In this document: positions 27,335 to 37,300 of the stretch, in pieces
Layout of the letters: every line of letters begins with the position of its first letter
How positions within the stretch are numbered: position 1 is the stretch's first letter
Source: Planctomycetota bacterium
GTDB lineage: Bacteria; Planctomycetota; Phycisphaerae; Phycisphaerales; UBA1924
Length of the DNA: 64,000 nt
Reading direction: 5' to 3'
Assembly: GCA_039819165.1 (NCBI GenBank)
Contig: JBCBSM010000002.1
Location: 62,001-126,000, forward strand
Notes under the pieces: model-generated
Seen by the model: only the letters and a program-made list of their open reading frames with translations
What the model was told of the DNA's origin: nothing
The model's database searches: none
Translations under genes and position numbers: made by a program

Positions 27335-28897
27335 ATGATCCCGACCCCGCACGACGAGGTCGTGCTGATTGTCGACTTTGGTTCCCAGACCGCCCAGCTC
27401 ATCGCGCGCCGCTGCCGCGAGCTGGGTGTGTGCGCGGTGCTGGTCGCCCCCACGATCTCGGCCGCCGAGGTCGCAGAGACCAACGCCCGCGCCATCATCC
27501 TCAGCGGCGGGCCGGCGAGCGTCGACGACCCGGGCGCCCCGGAGCTGAGCGACCACCTGCTGCACGCCGGCGTGCCCGTGCTGGGCATCTGCTACGGCAT
27601 GCAGATCGCCTGCCGCCTCCTGGGCGCGGCGGTCGAGAAGTCCCCGCAGCGGGAGTTTGGCCGCGCCTGCATGACCATCGCCGAGCGGGACGTGCTGCTC
27701 AGCGCCATCCCCGACAACACCACCGTCTGGATGAGCCACGGCGACCGCATCGGTGCCCTCGAGCGGACCGGCTTCCGCGTGCTGGGCAACACGCCCCACT
27801 GCCCGGGCGCCGCCGTCGCCTACGTGCACGAGGGCGTCCGCTTCTACGGCGTGCAGTTCCACCCCGAGGTGACGCACACCCCCCACGGCGTGGACATCCT
27901 GCGGAACTTCCTCTTCGAGATCGCCGGCTGCCGTGGTACCTGGCGGATGGCCGACTTCGCCCGCACCCAGCAGGACGCCCTGGCCGGGGCCATCGGCGAC
28001 GCCCACGTCATCTGCGGGCTCTCGGGCGGCGTCGATTCGGCGGTCTGCGCCGCGCTGCTGCACCGCGCCATCGGCGACCAGCTGCACTGCGTCTTCGTCG
28101 ATACCGGGCTGCTCCGCAAGAACGAGCGTGAGCTGGTCGAGAGCACCTTCCGCGACCACTTCGACGTCGATCTCACCGTCGTCGACGCCGCCGCCGAGTT
28201 CCTGGGCGACCTCGCGGGCGTGCTCGACCCCCAGGAGAAGCGACGGCTCATCGGCCACCGGTTCATCGACGTCTTCTCGCGGACCGCCCGCGACATCCCC
28301 GGCGCGACCATCCTCGCCCAGGGCACGCTCTACCCGGACGTCATCGAGAGCGGCCAGGGCCATGGCGGCGTGTCGGCCACCATCAAGCTGCACCACAACG
28401 TCGGCGGCCTGCCCGCGGAGCTGGGCTTCGATCTCGTCGAGCCGCTGCGGGACCTCTTCAAGGACGAGGTCCGCACGCTGGGCGAGGTGCTGGGCCTGCC
28501 GGGCCAGATGGTCTGGCGGCACCCCTTCCCCGGGCCCGGGCTGGCCGTCCGCGTGCTGGGCGAGGTGGCCGCCGACAAGCTCGCCGTGCTGCGGGACTGC
28601 GACGAGATCGTGCTCGAGGAGATCGTGTCGGCCCAGCTCTACCGCCAGACGAGCCAGGTCTTCGCGGTGCTGCTGCCGGTGCAGAGCGTGGGCGTGATGG
28701 GTGACGGCCGCACCTACGAGAACGCCGTCGCCGTCCGGGCCGTCGAGACCGAGGACTTCATGACCGCCGACTGGGCCCGGCTGCCCTACGAGGTGCTGGC
28801 CCGCATCAGCAACCGCATCATCAACGAGGTGCGGGGCGTCAACCGCGTGGTCTACGACATCTCGAGCAAGCCGCCGGCGACCATCGAGTGGGAGTAG
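27335..28897 (+). CDS. guaA: GMP synthase (glutamine-hydrolysing)
   Basis: A 520-residue two-domain enzyme converting XMP to GMP. The N-terminal class I glutaminase has Cys86 in GICYGMQIA and the His-Glu pair of [10 protein letters not shown]. The ATP-pyrophosphatase domain starts at LSGGVDSAV near 230, and the dimerisation domain ends [16 protein letters not shown], the family C-terminus. ATG 27335 has GGAGG eight bases upstream; the frame is open earlier but lacks family similarity. No guaB lies nearby. Confidence 0.97.
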   Translation: MIPTPHDEVVLIVDFGSQTAQLIARRCRELGVCAVLVAPTISAAEVAETNARAIILSGGPASVDDPGAPELSDHLLHAGVPVLGICYGMQIACRLLGAAVEKSPQREFGRACMTIAERDVLLSAIPDNTTVWMSHGDRIGALERTGFRVLGNTPHCPGAAVAYVHEGVRFYGVQFHPEVTHTPHGVDILRNFLFEIAGCRGTWRMADFARTQQDALAGAIGDAHVICGLSGGVDSAVCAALLHRAIGDQLHCVFVDTGLLRKNERELVESTFRDHFDVDLTVVDAAAEFLGDLAGVLDPQEKRRLIGHRFIDVFSRTARDIPGATILAQGTLYPDVIESGQGHGGVSATIKLHHNVGGLPAELGFDLVEPLRDLFKDEVRTLGEVLGLPGQMVWRHPFPGPGLAVRVLGEVAADKLAVLRDCDEIVLEEIVSAQLYRQTSQVFAVLLPVQSVGVMGDGRTYENAVAVRAVETEDFMTADWARLPYEVLARISNRIINEVRGVNRVVYDISSKPPATIEWE

Positions 28898-28937
28898 CCG
28901 TGGACGCCGCCTTCGAACGGCGCTCCACCAACGACAA

Positions 28938-28959
28938 CGGCGGCCGAGGACGGCCGCCG
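28938..28959. terminator. GC-rich hairpin between convergent genes
   Basis: CGGCGGCCG-AGGA-CGGCCGCCG forms a perfect 9-bp stem with a tetraloop midway between the stops of guaA and the convergent repeat protein. There is no T tract on either side, so it would act as a strong structural or assisted terminator for both strands. Confidence 0.5.
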
Positions 28960-28989
28960 CTGAGCACATCCGAGATGGAGTCGCCTAAT

Positions 28990-30138
28990 TCAGGCGGCGT
29001 CGCGCTGCGACACGTTGATGGTCGTGCCGCTGGCGTTGCGGAGGTCGCCGCCGGGGATGGTCTGCACGGGCTGCAGGCCGGCGACCTGGGCGACGGGCTG
29101 CACGAGGGGCTGGCCGAAGCCGTTGGTCACGGCCTGGCCCTGGTAGCCCGCGAACGGCTGGGCAGCCGGGAACTGGCCCTGGAACTGGTTCTGGAACTGG
29201 CCCGGCACCTGGCCCGAGAACTGGGCACCCAGCTGGTTGAGGTACGGGTTGTAGAACTGGCCGGGAACGACGCCGGTGATCGGGGCGAAGCCGAAGGGCG
29301 TGGCCGAGGCGAACGGGCCGCTCGCGACGCCGTTCTGGATGCTGTTCTGCACGCCGTTGGTCGTCGTGCCCTGGCCGTTGCTGGTCGGGGTGACGCCGGT
29401 GATGGGCGAGCCAATCGACGACGCGATCGGCGAACCGGTCTGCGAGGCGTAGATCGGGCTGCCGAAGGTCGGCTGCACGGGCGCGATGTTCTGCGTGATC
29501 GGGGCGAAGGGCGCGAAGCCATTGACGCCGCCGACGGCGCTGATCGGAGTGCCGAAGATCGACGAGGTCGGCGACCACTGCGGGATGGTCGTGCCGCCGA
29601 AGGTGTTGAACGGCAGGCCGTGCACCGGGAGCGTGCCCGAGAAGATGCTGCTGGTAGGCAGGCCGGCGTTCAGCGGCGACCACTGCGAGTTGATCGACGA
29701 GAACTGGTTCCACGCCGGCAGCACGCTCTGGTTCAGGACGTCGCCGAAGCGGCCGCCGATGAACGGCGCAACGCCATCGATGCCGAAGCTCGACCAGCTG
29801 TTGAAGAACGGGTTGACCGGAGCGCCGGTGATCGGCGTCGAGGGCGACCACGCGTTGATCGGCCCCTGGCCGAAGAAGGGCGTGCCGAACTGGCCAGCAA
29901 AGGGCAGGCCGAAGCTCGACGCGAATGGGTTGGTGAACGGGCCGCCGAACTGGCCGGAGAAGGCCGGCGCGATCGGGCCGGGGATGCCGCCCTGGAACGA
30001 CGCGATGGTCGACCACGGGGTGCCCACGCCGGCGAAGGACGAGGCGAACGGCGAGCTGAAGGGGGTGCTAAACGGGGTGGCGAACGGGTTCGCGAACGGC
30101 GAACCGATCGGCGACATGAAGCTCGGAACGGTGTTCAT
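28990..30138 (-). CDS. low-complexity Phe/Pro/Asn/Gln-rich repeat protein, function unknown
   Basis: A 382-residue protein almost free of charged residues. The N-terminus repeats an SPF/NPF/TPF unit (GSPFANPFATPFSTPF); the middle alternates GTP-ISA, GSPIAS and TGAPVNPFF blocks; the C-terminus is Gln-rich (GQVPGQFQNQFQGQFPAAQ). No signal peptide, TM or known domain is visible. AGGAG nine bases before ATG 30138 and the lack of stops support a real gene, as does a codon pattern matching the neighbours. Composition suggests a self-associating or filament-like structural protein, comparable to NPF-rich or prion-like low-complexity sequences; that is inference. It converges on guaA. Confidence 0.65.
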   Translation of the reverse strand: MNTVPSFMSPIGSPFANPFATPFSTPFSSPFASSFAGVGTPWSTIASFQGGIPGPIAPAFSGQFGGPFTNPFASSFGLPFAGQFGTPFFGQGPINAWSPSTPITGAPVNPFFNSWSSFGIDGVAPFIGGRFGDVLNQSVLPAWNQFSSINSQWSPLNAGLPTSSIFSGTLPVHGLPFNTFGGTTIPQWSPTSSIFGTPISAVGGVNGFAPFAPITQNIAPVQPTFGSPIYASQTGSPIASSIGSPITGVTPTSNGQGTTTNGVQNSIQNGVASGPFASATPFGFAPITGVVPGQFYNPYLNQLGAQFSGQVPGQFQNQFQGQFPAAQPFAGYQGQAVTNGFGQPLVQPVAQVAGLQPVQTIPGGDLRNASGTTINVSQRDAA

Positions 30139-30729
30139 CGCGCGACTCTCCTGACTGTCTCGGGGCCGGCGGCCGCGAGGGAGACCCAAGTGGGCGCGCG
30201 ACCATCGCGCGACCCCGGAGGGCCTGGTTGCCTGGATCCGTAACGAATCGGATTGGATGCGAGGGCCTGCGCCGCTCGCGCCATTAGTGTCGGTAAGAGC
30301 GCCCACGGACTTTGCAGGCTTCACGACTTCCACCCGGAATTCCCCGCCCGGCGCAGGAACGGCAACCGAATACCCCGGCCACCACCGCCCCGCGCAAGAC
30401 GTGCCGTTCCGCCGGTCGCCGCCGCGACCGCCGTTCGGGCACGTCCTGCGCGATCTACCATCCGGGTGGGGAGCCGCGCGGAACTTCAAGGAGGCCCGCG
30501 CGTCCAAACGTCAGACGCCCCGCCGGCAGACACCCGATGCAACGGGCGGCGGGGTGGCCGGTTAAACAAGCCGGCGAGCGACGTGCCGGCACGAACCCGG
30601 GCAACCCAGCCCCGCCCGCCGGCGAACCTCCCCAGTGGCCCCCCGGGGCCGAGTCCAGCCATGCGGCCCGTGCCCGGGCCGCGCCCCCGCCGCGAGACCG
30701 CGGCCCGGGCACGAGCGCAGGAGTCCACG
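30139..30729. other. 591-bp non-coding region between divergent genes
   Basis: No convincing gene is present on either strand; the long open frames here are GC-driven and Arg/Pro-rich. It holds a small inverted repeat (ATCCG-8-CGGAT, 30234-30251) and a long hairpin at 30391-30452. It must contain the promoters for both flanking genes and perhaps a long 5' leader or small RNA. No clear -35/-10 pair was recognised. Confidence 0.6.
30391..30452. repeat. long imperfect inverted repeat (RNA hairpin candidate)
   Basis: The outer arms CGCGCAAGACGTGCC (30391-30405) and its complement at 30438-30452 pair at 14 of 15 positions. After a 7-base internal loop on each side, CGGTCGC (30413-30419) and GCGACCG (30424-30430) close a 4-base loop. 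Total span is 62 nt. It may be an attenuator, a small-RNA core or a bidirectional terminator for either flanking leader. Confidence 0.55.
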
Positions 30730-31704
30730 ATGCCCGCAGCACCCACCACTACGCGTCCCGGAACGAGCCGCACCGCCCTGGCCAGCACCCGCCTTGGCAC
30801 GAGCCTCATCGCGGCCGTCGCAGGGGTTGCCGCTGCCACCGCGGTTCTCGGACCCGTGGCCATGCCGGCCCTGGCCCAGCGAGCCGTTCGTGTGCAGCCG
30901 CGGCCCGAGGCGGTGACCATCGCGCGGATGACCACGCCCATCACCGCCGACTTCCGCGACCAGCGGCTCGAGGACGTCCTCGAGTACCTCGTGCAGCAGA
31001 CCGAGGCCGACCTGGAGATCCTCTGGGAGAGCGACCGGGCGACGAGCGGCCTCGATCCCGACATGCTCATCACCCTCAAGGTCGAGAACCTCGCCGCACT
31101 CACCGTGCTCGAGCGGGTGCTGGACATGGCCCAGGGCGAGTTCGGCGGGCTGAACAACTGGCAGATGACCTCGTGGGGCGCCATGCAGGTCGGCCCGACC
31201 GAGCGGCTCAACAACTTCGTCCGCACCGAGATCTACGACATCAACGACCTGCTGCTCACCCTGCCCGAGTACGACGAGGTGCCCGAGCTCGAGCTCGACC
31301 AGGCGCTGCAGTCCGGCCAGGGCGGCGGCGGCGGCCAGAGCCCCTTCCAGAACAACAACGACCAGGATCTCGAGGAGCTGCCCATCGAGGAGCGGGCGCG
31401 GGAGATCATCGACCTCGTCGAGGAGTTCGTCGAGCCCGAGCACTGGGTCGAGAACCCCCGCGCCTCGATCAAGTACTTCCGCGGCAACATGATCGTCCGC
31501 GCCCCGGACTACGTGCACCGCGGCCTCGTCGGATACTCGTACTGGCCCGCCCGGCGCGTCACCCGCGTCGTCGAGGGCCGCCGCTACGTCACCATGTCGG
31601 TCGACACCGGCATCTCGACCATCGACGGCATCGGCACCCAGCCCGTGAGCGCCGTCGTCGGCGGCAGCATCATCAGCAGCGGACCTCCGGGCGGCGGCGG
31701 CTGA
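30730..31704 (+). CDS. exported protein with secretin-N/STN-like domain
   Basis: A 324-residue protein with a long Thr/Arg-rich N-region and a signal segment (SLIAAVAGVAAATAVLG) cleaved near ALA-Q. Residues 65-130 (ITADFRDQRLEDVLEYLVQQ, then DLEILWES and TLKVENLAALTVLERVL) match the short STN/secretin N0-type fold found in PilQ, GspD and TonB-receptor signalling domains. A Gly/Gln/Asn linker follows and then a second beta-alpha domain ending in a Gly tail. There is no secretin barrel. ATG 30730 was chosen as the start just before the signal segment. Function unknown; a periplasmic partner of a secretion system is plausible. Confidence 0.7.
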   Translation: MPAAPTTTRPGTSRTALASTRLGTSLIAAVAGVAAATAVLGPVAMPALAQRAVRVQPRPEAVTIARMTTPITADFRDQRLEDVLEYLVQQTEADLEILWESDRATSGLDPDMLITLKVENLAALTVLERVLDMAQGEFGGLNNWQMTSWGAMQVGPTERLNNFVRTEIYDINDLLLTLPEYDEVPELELDQALQSGQGGGGGQSPFQNNNDQDLEELPIEERAREIIDLVEEFVEPEHWVENPRASIKYFRGNMIVRAPDYVHRGLVGYSYWPARRVTRVVEGRRYVTMSVDTGISTIDGIGTQPVSAVVGGSIISSGPPGGGG

Positions 31705-31756
31705 GGCTTCCGAGGGACATCCACGCCCGCCGCACGCGCACCGCGTAGTCTCCGCC

Positions 31757-32188
31757 ATGGCAGACGACAACGCGGTGCGTGTTCGCATCGGCCGGGACCA
31801 CTTCCGGACCGAGATCCATGCCGGCCCGCACGAGATGGCGGCCGACGAACCCGAGAGCCTCGGCGGCACCGATACCGGCCCTGACCCCTACCAGCTGCTG
31901 CTGGCCTCCCTCGGAGCGTGCAAGGCCATCACGGTCCGCATGTACGCCGACCGCAAGGGCTGGCCGCTCGAGCAGCTCGAGGTCACGCTCTCGCACAGCC
32001 GCGTGCATGCCAAGGACTGCGAGGACTGCAGCTCCGAGAGCGGCATGGTGAGCATCATCGAGTGCACGCTGGACGCCACCGGAGCGCTCGACGAGGAGCA
32101 GCGGGCACGCCTGGCGGAGATCGCGGACAAGTGCCCCGTGCACAAGACGCTCACCGGCGAGGTCAAGATCCGCACCGAACTTGCCTAG
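31757..32188 (+). CDS. OsmC/YhfA-family protein
   Basis: A 143-residue OsmC-fold protein. The two family cysteines are present: Cys55 in LLASLGACKAITVRMYAD and Cys126 in ADKCPVHKTLTGEVKI, a pair that in OsmC/Ohr proteins reduces organic peroxides. The middle has an extra KDCEDCSSES insert with two more Cys, common in the YhfA-like subgroup. It is cytoplasmic. The start ATG 31757 lies 52 bp after the secretin-N-like gene and is probably in the same direction by chance. Confidence 0.88.
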   Translation: MADDNAVRVRIGRDHFRTEIHAGPHEMAADEPESLGGTDTGPDPYQLLLASLGACKAITVRMYADRKGWPLEQLEVTLSHSRVHAKDCEDCSSESGMVSIIECTLDATGALDEEQRARLAEIADKCPVHKTLTGEVKIRTELA

Positions 32189-32206
32189 CCGAACGCGCGG
32201 ACGCGG

Positions 32207-33400
32207 CTACGGCCCGGGTTCGTCCTGGACGGGGATGAGGTCGGGCTGCGACGCCTTGGGCGGCGGCGGCGCGGGATCGTGCCACAGCAGCAGGTAGGCC
32301 CACACGCACGCGCCGAAGAAGGCCTGCACGAGCGCCACCCAGCCGATGGTCTGCCGCAGCACCGGCCGCTCGCGCAGCGGCTCGGAGACCCGCGTCGACA
32401 GCTCGATGGCGAGCACGCGGCCCCGAGCGGCGGCGGCCTTGGCGCGGGGCTTCAGCCAGGCATGCGCGGCGACGAGGCGATCGCGAGGCTTCGCGGGCCG
32501 CGACGGAGCTGAGACCACGGCGGGCGCGGGCTGGGCATCGGCCCGCGCGGCCGGCTCGGGGGCCGCAGCCGCCACGCCCCCCGGGGCCACGTCCTCCGCG
32601 GGCTCGGCGTGAGACTCGGCGGCTGGCTCAGGCGATTCGGCCGCGGGCGGCGCGTCGGCGAGGTCGGGGATCTCGGCGGCCGCGAGCTGCTCGTCGGCCA
32701 GCGCCGCCAGTTGCTCATCAAGAGCGCCGATCAGCTCGGCCTCGTCGTCGGCCGCGGGCGGACGCGACGCCGCAGCGGCATCGTCCGCCTCCGGCGAGCC
32801 TGACTCGGCGGGCGCATCGCCATCGATCGACTCGCCAGCCGCCGACTCGCGCCCTTCGGGCCCCAGAAGCAGATCACCCAGCTCCTCGTCCGAGGGAGGG
32901 TCGATGTCCAGCTCCTCGACCGGCGACGGCGAGCCCGGCGGCACATCGACGTCGGCCTCCGCGTCGACCTCGGCATCTGGAGTCTCGGCGTCGGCGTCGG
33001 GCTCGATCGCGTCCGGCTCCTCGAACTCGCCCGAGCTGAGCAGCGCATCGAGCTCGGCTTCGAGGGCAACCTCCAGGTCGGTGCCGTCGGCACCCGGCTC
33101 GCCGGTGGTCTCCCGCGCGGCGTCGGCCGCCGGCGGCTCATCGACCGGCGGGGCATCGCCGGACGTCTCGGGTGCGGCGACCTCGGCCGCCGCGGGCGGC
33201 GGCTCGGCGCGGTGCGTCTCCTTCGCGGGTCGCTCCGGAGCGGCGGGCGGAGCCTGCCCGGACGGCAGCGGATCGCCCGCGTCGAGCTCGCGGCCGACCT
33301 CGGCGATCTTCGACGAAGCCGTCTCCACGGAGTCCATCAGCGCATCGAGGCGGGCGCTGATATCCTCGATCTGGGCAATTTCTTCGGCGTTCGCGGCCAT
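32207..33400 (-). CDS. acidic low-complexity protein with C-terminal membrane anchor
   Basis: A 397-residue protein. Residues 3-40 form a short coiled coil (EEIAQIEDISARLDALMDSV). A long stretch rich in Glu, Asp, Ala and Pro follows with no fold visible, then a basic region near 320-350 (PRDRLVAAHAWLKPRAKAA). One TM is near the C-terminus (TIGWVALVQAFFGACVWAYL) with a short Pro-rich end. This is a tail-anchored layout with an acidic cytoplasmic tether. ATG 33400 starts the coiled coil; upstream frame is not coding-like. It is divergent from rsmE. Function unknown. Confidence 0.65.
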   Translation of the reverse strand: MAANAEEIAQIEDISARLDALMDSVETASSKIAEVGRELDAGDPLPSGQAPPAAPERPAKETHRAEPPPAAAEVAAPETSGDAPPVDEPPAADAARETTGEPGADGTDLEVALEAELDALLSSGEFEEPDAIEPDADAETPDAEVDAEADVDVPPGSPSPVEELDIDPPSDEELGDLLLGPEGRESAAGESIDGDAPAESGSPEADDAAAASRPPAADDEAELIGALDEQLAALADEQLAAAEIPDLADAPPAAESPEPAAESHAEPAEDVAPGGVAAAAPEPAARADAQPAPAVVSAPSRPAKPRDRLVAAHAWLKPRAKAAAARGRVLAIELSTRVSEPLRERPVLRQTIGWVALVQAFFGACVWAYLLLWHDPAPPPPKASQPDLIPVQDEPGP

Positions 33401-33491
33401 CTGGGTGGTCACCTGCGGCTCGGTCCCCGGGACACGCTCTCGGACCGTTGCCCCGCGGACTCCAATTTTTGCGCCCCCGAGCACCCCGGGC

Positions 33492-34220
33492 ATGCACCAC
33501 GTCCTGCACCAACACGAACTCGACCGCGAGGGCGAGACGCTCGCCATCGAGGGCGAGGAGGCCCGCCACGCCGTGCGGGTCAAGCGGCTGCGGGAGGGCG
33601 AGCCCATCGTGCTGCTCGACGGCCGCGGCGGCCGCGCAACGGGCATCGTGGCGGGCTCGGACAAGAACGGCCCGCGGGACTCCTGGCGTCTTCTAGTATC
33701 GATAGAACATTATCGATTAATTCCGCAATCATCCCCGGCGGTCCACGTGCTGTGCCCGGCACCCAAGGGCGACTTGCTCGAGTCGATGATCGACCAGCTC
33801 AGCCAGGTCGGGGCCGCCAGTTGGAGCCCGCTGGAGACCGCCAGGAGCGAGCGACCGCCCCGGCCGGGACGCCTCGATCGGCTCCGCCGCGTCGCCACCG
33901 AGTCCGCCAAGCAATGCGGCCGCCCCTGGCTGCTCGAGATCGGCGAGCCGGTCCGGTTCTCGGACGCACTTTCGCGGCCCCACGCCGTACTCGCGGCGGC
34001 AGATGGCGAGGCCCCCGGGCGCCTCCCTCATGCGGGCCCGGATTGGGGGATGGAAGATATTTCCGTGCTGGTCGGTCCAGAGGGCGGATTCTCGGACGCG
34101 GAGCGAAGGAACGCCGAAGAGCAGGCGTTGGCGCGGGTGGCCCTGGGGCCGCACGTCCTGCGGATCGGGACGGCGGCGGTCCTGGCGGCAGCCGCATTCG
34201 TGCGCGTCAGCAACGTGTAG
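33492..34220 (+). CDS. rsmE: 16S rRNA m3U1498 methyltransferase RsmE
   Basis: A 242-residue SPOUT methyltransferase with an N-terminal PUA-like domain (EEARHAVRVKRLREGEPIVL) and the C-terminal knot: PKGDLLESMIDQLSQVGA, LVGPEGGFSDAERRNAEEQA and ALGPHVLRIGTAAVLAAAAF. It methylates N3 of U1498 in the decoding site. An AT-rich patch with rare codons (33691-33722) interrupts the otherwise GC-rich gene without breaking the frame. ATG 33492 fits the family start; the frame is open upstream across the divergent gene. Confidence 0.92.
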   Translation: MHHVLHQHELDREGETLAIEGEEARHAVRVKRLREGEPIVLLDGRGGRATGIVAGSDKNGPRDSWRLLVSIEHYRLIPQSSPAVHVLCPAPKGDLLESMIDQLSQVGAASWSPLETARSERPPRPGRLDRLRRVATESAKQCGRPWLLEIGEPVRFSDALSRPHAVLAAADGEAPGRLPHAGPDWGMEDISVLVGPEGGFSDAERRNAEEQALARVALGPHVLRIGTAAVLAAAAFVRVSNV

Positions 34221-34329
34221 GCCGGCCGCACGTATCCCTTATTGGGGTGCGCACGCGGCAATCCGGCGGCGGGACGGCGGTACGCTGCCCACGGAGCGGA
34301 TGGGGTTCAGCCGCAGCGACGGAGCGTCT

Positions 34330-37300
34330 ATGGCACGGAAGCACGGTGACGAGGCGTGGCGGCACCTGACCCGACGGCTGCGGCACGTGCGGGGGAGTCT
34401 GCGGCGGCTGCTGGTATTGCGGCTGGTGGGCTGGCTCGTGGCCGCTGTCGTCGCCGCGATCATCCTGGTCGTGCTCGGCGACTACGCCCTGCGTCTGCCG
34501 GCGTGGGCGCGAACGGCGCTGTGGATCGGCGGCCTGGCGGCCATCGGCTTCGTCGTGGCCCGCCGGATTGCGCCCGCCGTCCGCGTCCGCCCGGCCCTCA
34601 GCGATCTGGCGCTCCGCATCGAGGCCCGCGAGCCCGGCCTGCGGGGGCGGCTGGCGAGCGCAGTGGACCTCGGCCGGGGCGGAGACGCCGCACGCGCCGC
34701 CGACCTGCTCGAGAAGGTGGACCAGGCCGCGCTGCCCGACCTGCTGCGGCGTCGGCCGGCGTACGCGGCCGCGGCGACGGCGATCGCGCTGCTGCTGCTC
34801 GGCGGCGCGATGGTGGCCGCGCGGCCCGGCGGTGCGCAGCTGGGCCTGACACGGGTGCTCGCGCCCTGGGCCGGCGCCCAGTGGCCTTCGCGGACCGCCA
34901 TCGCCATCGCGTCCATCCCCGAGCACCATCCATTGGGCGCGCCGCTGGCGATCCAGGGCCTGCTCACGCGGACCGATGAGGCCGAGGGCCGCACCCGCGT
35001 GTTCGCGTGGTACAGCGTGGAGGGCGATAGCCCCACGCGCGTCGCGCTCACGAGCCAGGGCGCGCAAGACGACGGCGAGCTCTTCGAACGGCTCGTCCAA
35101 CCGGCCGTCGACGCACCGCGGTCGACCCAGTCGGTCGCCGTCGACGTGTGGCTCGAGACCAAGGACGACCGCACCGAACCCGCACGGGTGCTGCTGGTGC
35201 GGCCACCGGCGGTCGTCGAGGGCTCGGCGACCGCCCGCGCGCCCGCGTACGCGGCGCAGGCCACGGGCGGCTCGGTGCTGGGACTAGGCGGTTCGGCCGA
35301 GTCCACGCCGCTGGAGTTCGGCGTGGAGGCCGCCGCGGCGGTCGGCCCACTGCTGGCGGCGTCGACCGTCGAGGTCGGCGTGCGATTTAGCAAGCCCGCG
35401 ACGCTGCGGCTCGCGAACGCGCCGGAGGGCGTGGACGTCCGCCCGCACGACGACGGGCTCGGCGCCACGCTCGCGCTCGCACCCGAGGCGCCGGTCACCA
35501 TCCTGGCCGAGCTGGCCGACGAGTTCGGCATCGCCTCGACGAGGCCCGTCTCCATCTCACTGGACGTAATCGCCGATGGCGCGCCGGCGGCCACGGTGGT
35601 CTCGCCGGCGCGGGACGAGGCCGTGCTCGCGACGGCCGTCGTCGACGCGGCGGGCGAGGCCCGCGACGACGTGGGGCTGGCGATGCTCCGGCTCGAGGTC
35701 CAGCGGCTGCGTCCGCCGATCGATTCGCTGGGCGCACCGCCCGAGCCCGACGGCGAGCCCGCGACCCTCGCGGCCGCCGACCTGATCGACGCACCCCGCG
35801 AGGCGCGGGCCGCAGCGCCGCTCGACCTGTCGGCCCTCGGGCTGCGGGCGGGCGACGAGGTCTGGCTCTCGGCGATTGCCGCCGACCTGGGCGCGGGCGA
35901 CGAGATCCGCTCGACGCCCCGCAAGCTGCGGATCATCGAGGAGGACGAACTGGTCGAGCAGCTCCGCGGCGAGCTGGCGGCGATACGCGAGGCGGCCAAG
36001 CGGATCGACGCCGCGCAACAGGAGCTGATCGAGGCGGCCGCCACGGGCGAGGACGCGGAGCGGCTGGCCGACGAGCAGGCCGAGCTCACCCAGCGGCTTG
36101 CTCGCCAAGCGGCCGACCTCCAGGGCATCACGAGGCGGGCGCAGCGCAACGGCGTGGACGACGCCGGCCTGGCCGAGCTGGTCTCCCGCGCGGGCGACCA
36201 CCTGGCCGAGGCAGCGACGCAATCCGAGCGCGCCGAGGCCGCGCAGGGCGCCGCCGACGAGGCCCGGGACGCCGGAGACGAGCGGCGGGCGGAGCGGGGC
36301 GAGCGCGACGCCGAGCGGGCCCGCGAGCGCGTCCGCGACGAGCTGGGCGACCTCGTGGGCCTGCTCTCCCGCGACGAGGACGAGTGGCTCGCGCGGCGGG
36401 ACCTCGAGCGGCTCATCGAGCAGCAGCGGGAGCTGCGCGAGCAGACCCAGGAACTCGCGGCGCAGACCATCGGCCGCTCGATGGACGAGCTGACGCCCGA
36501 ACAGCGGTCGGCTGTCGAGCGGATCGCCGAGCGGCAGGCCGAGCTGGCCGAGCGGGCGCAGCGGGCGATCGATGGGCTCGCCGACCAGGCCGAGGCCGTC
36601 GCCGAGCGGGATCCCGCGCGGGCCCGGACGCTCCGCGAGGCCGCCGAGCGGGGGCGCGAGGCCGAGGTGCCCCGCGAGCTGCAGCAGGCGGCCGAGGAGG
36701 CGTCCCGCAACCAGCTCTCGAACACCCAGCAGCGGCAGGACGCGGCGCTCGACGCGCTCGAGGACGTGGCCGAGCGGCTCGACCAGGCGCGCGAGGACCG
36801 CGACCGCGAGCTGCGGCGGGTGCTGGCCGAGCTGGCCGACGCCATCGAGCGGCTGGTCCGCCGCCAGCAGATCGAGCTGGATCGGCTAGCCGCGGCCCAG
36901 GCGTCGGGGAGCTTCATCGGGCTCGACGCGGCGATGATCGGGCTGTCGCGGGACACCGCCGCGCTGGCCGTCGAGCAGGCGGCGCCCTACGAGGGCCTGC
37001 AATCGGTCGAACGGCTGCTGCTCGACGCCGCCGACGCGCAGGACGAGGCCGTCGCGGCCCTCCGCGGCGCACCGCTGGACGACGCCGCGGCGGTCGAGGC
37101 CGAGACGCGAGCGCTGGAATTGCTGCGATCGGCCCTCGCCGAAGCGCAGCGGCTGGAAGAGGAAGCAAGGCAGCGGGACCTCGAGCGCCAGCGGCTCGCA
37201 TTGCGACGGGCCTACGCCGCCGCGCTGCAGGCCCAGACCGCGCTGCGGGACGAGTCGGCCACCTTCGTTGATCGCGAGCTGACCCGCAAGCAGCGAATCC

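Noticed and set aside
26800-27588. Long open frame extending the RsbW-like kinase upstream
   Set aside because: It covers the lipoprotein gene and the start of guaA in other frames and has no domain.
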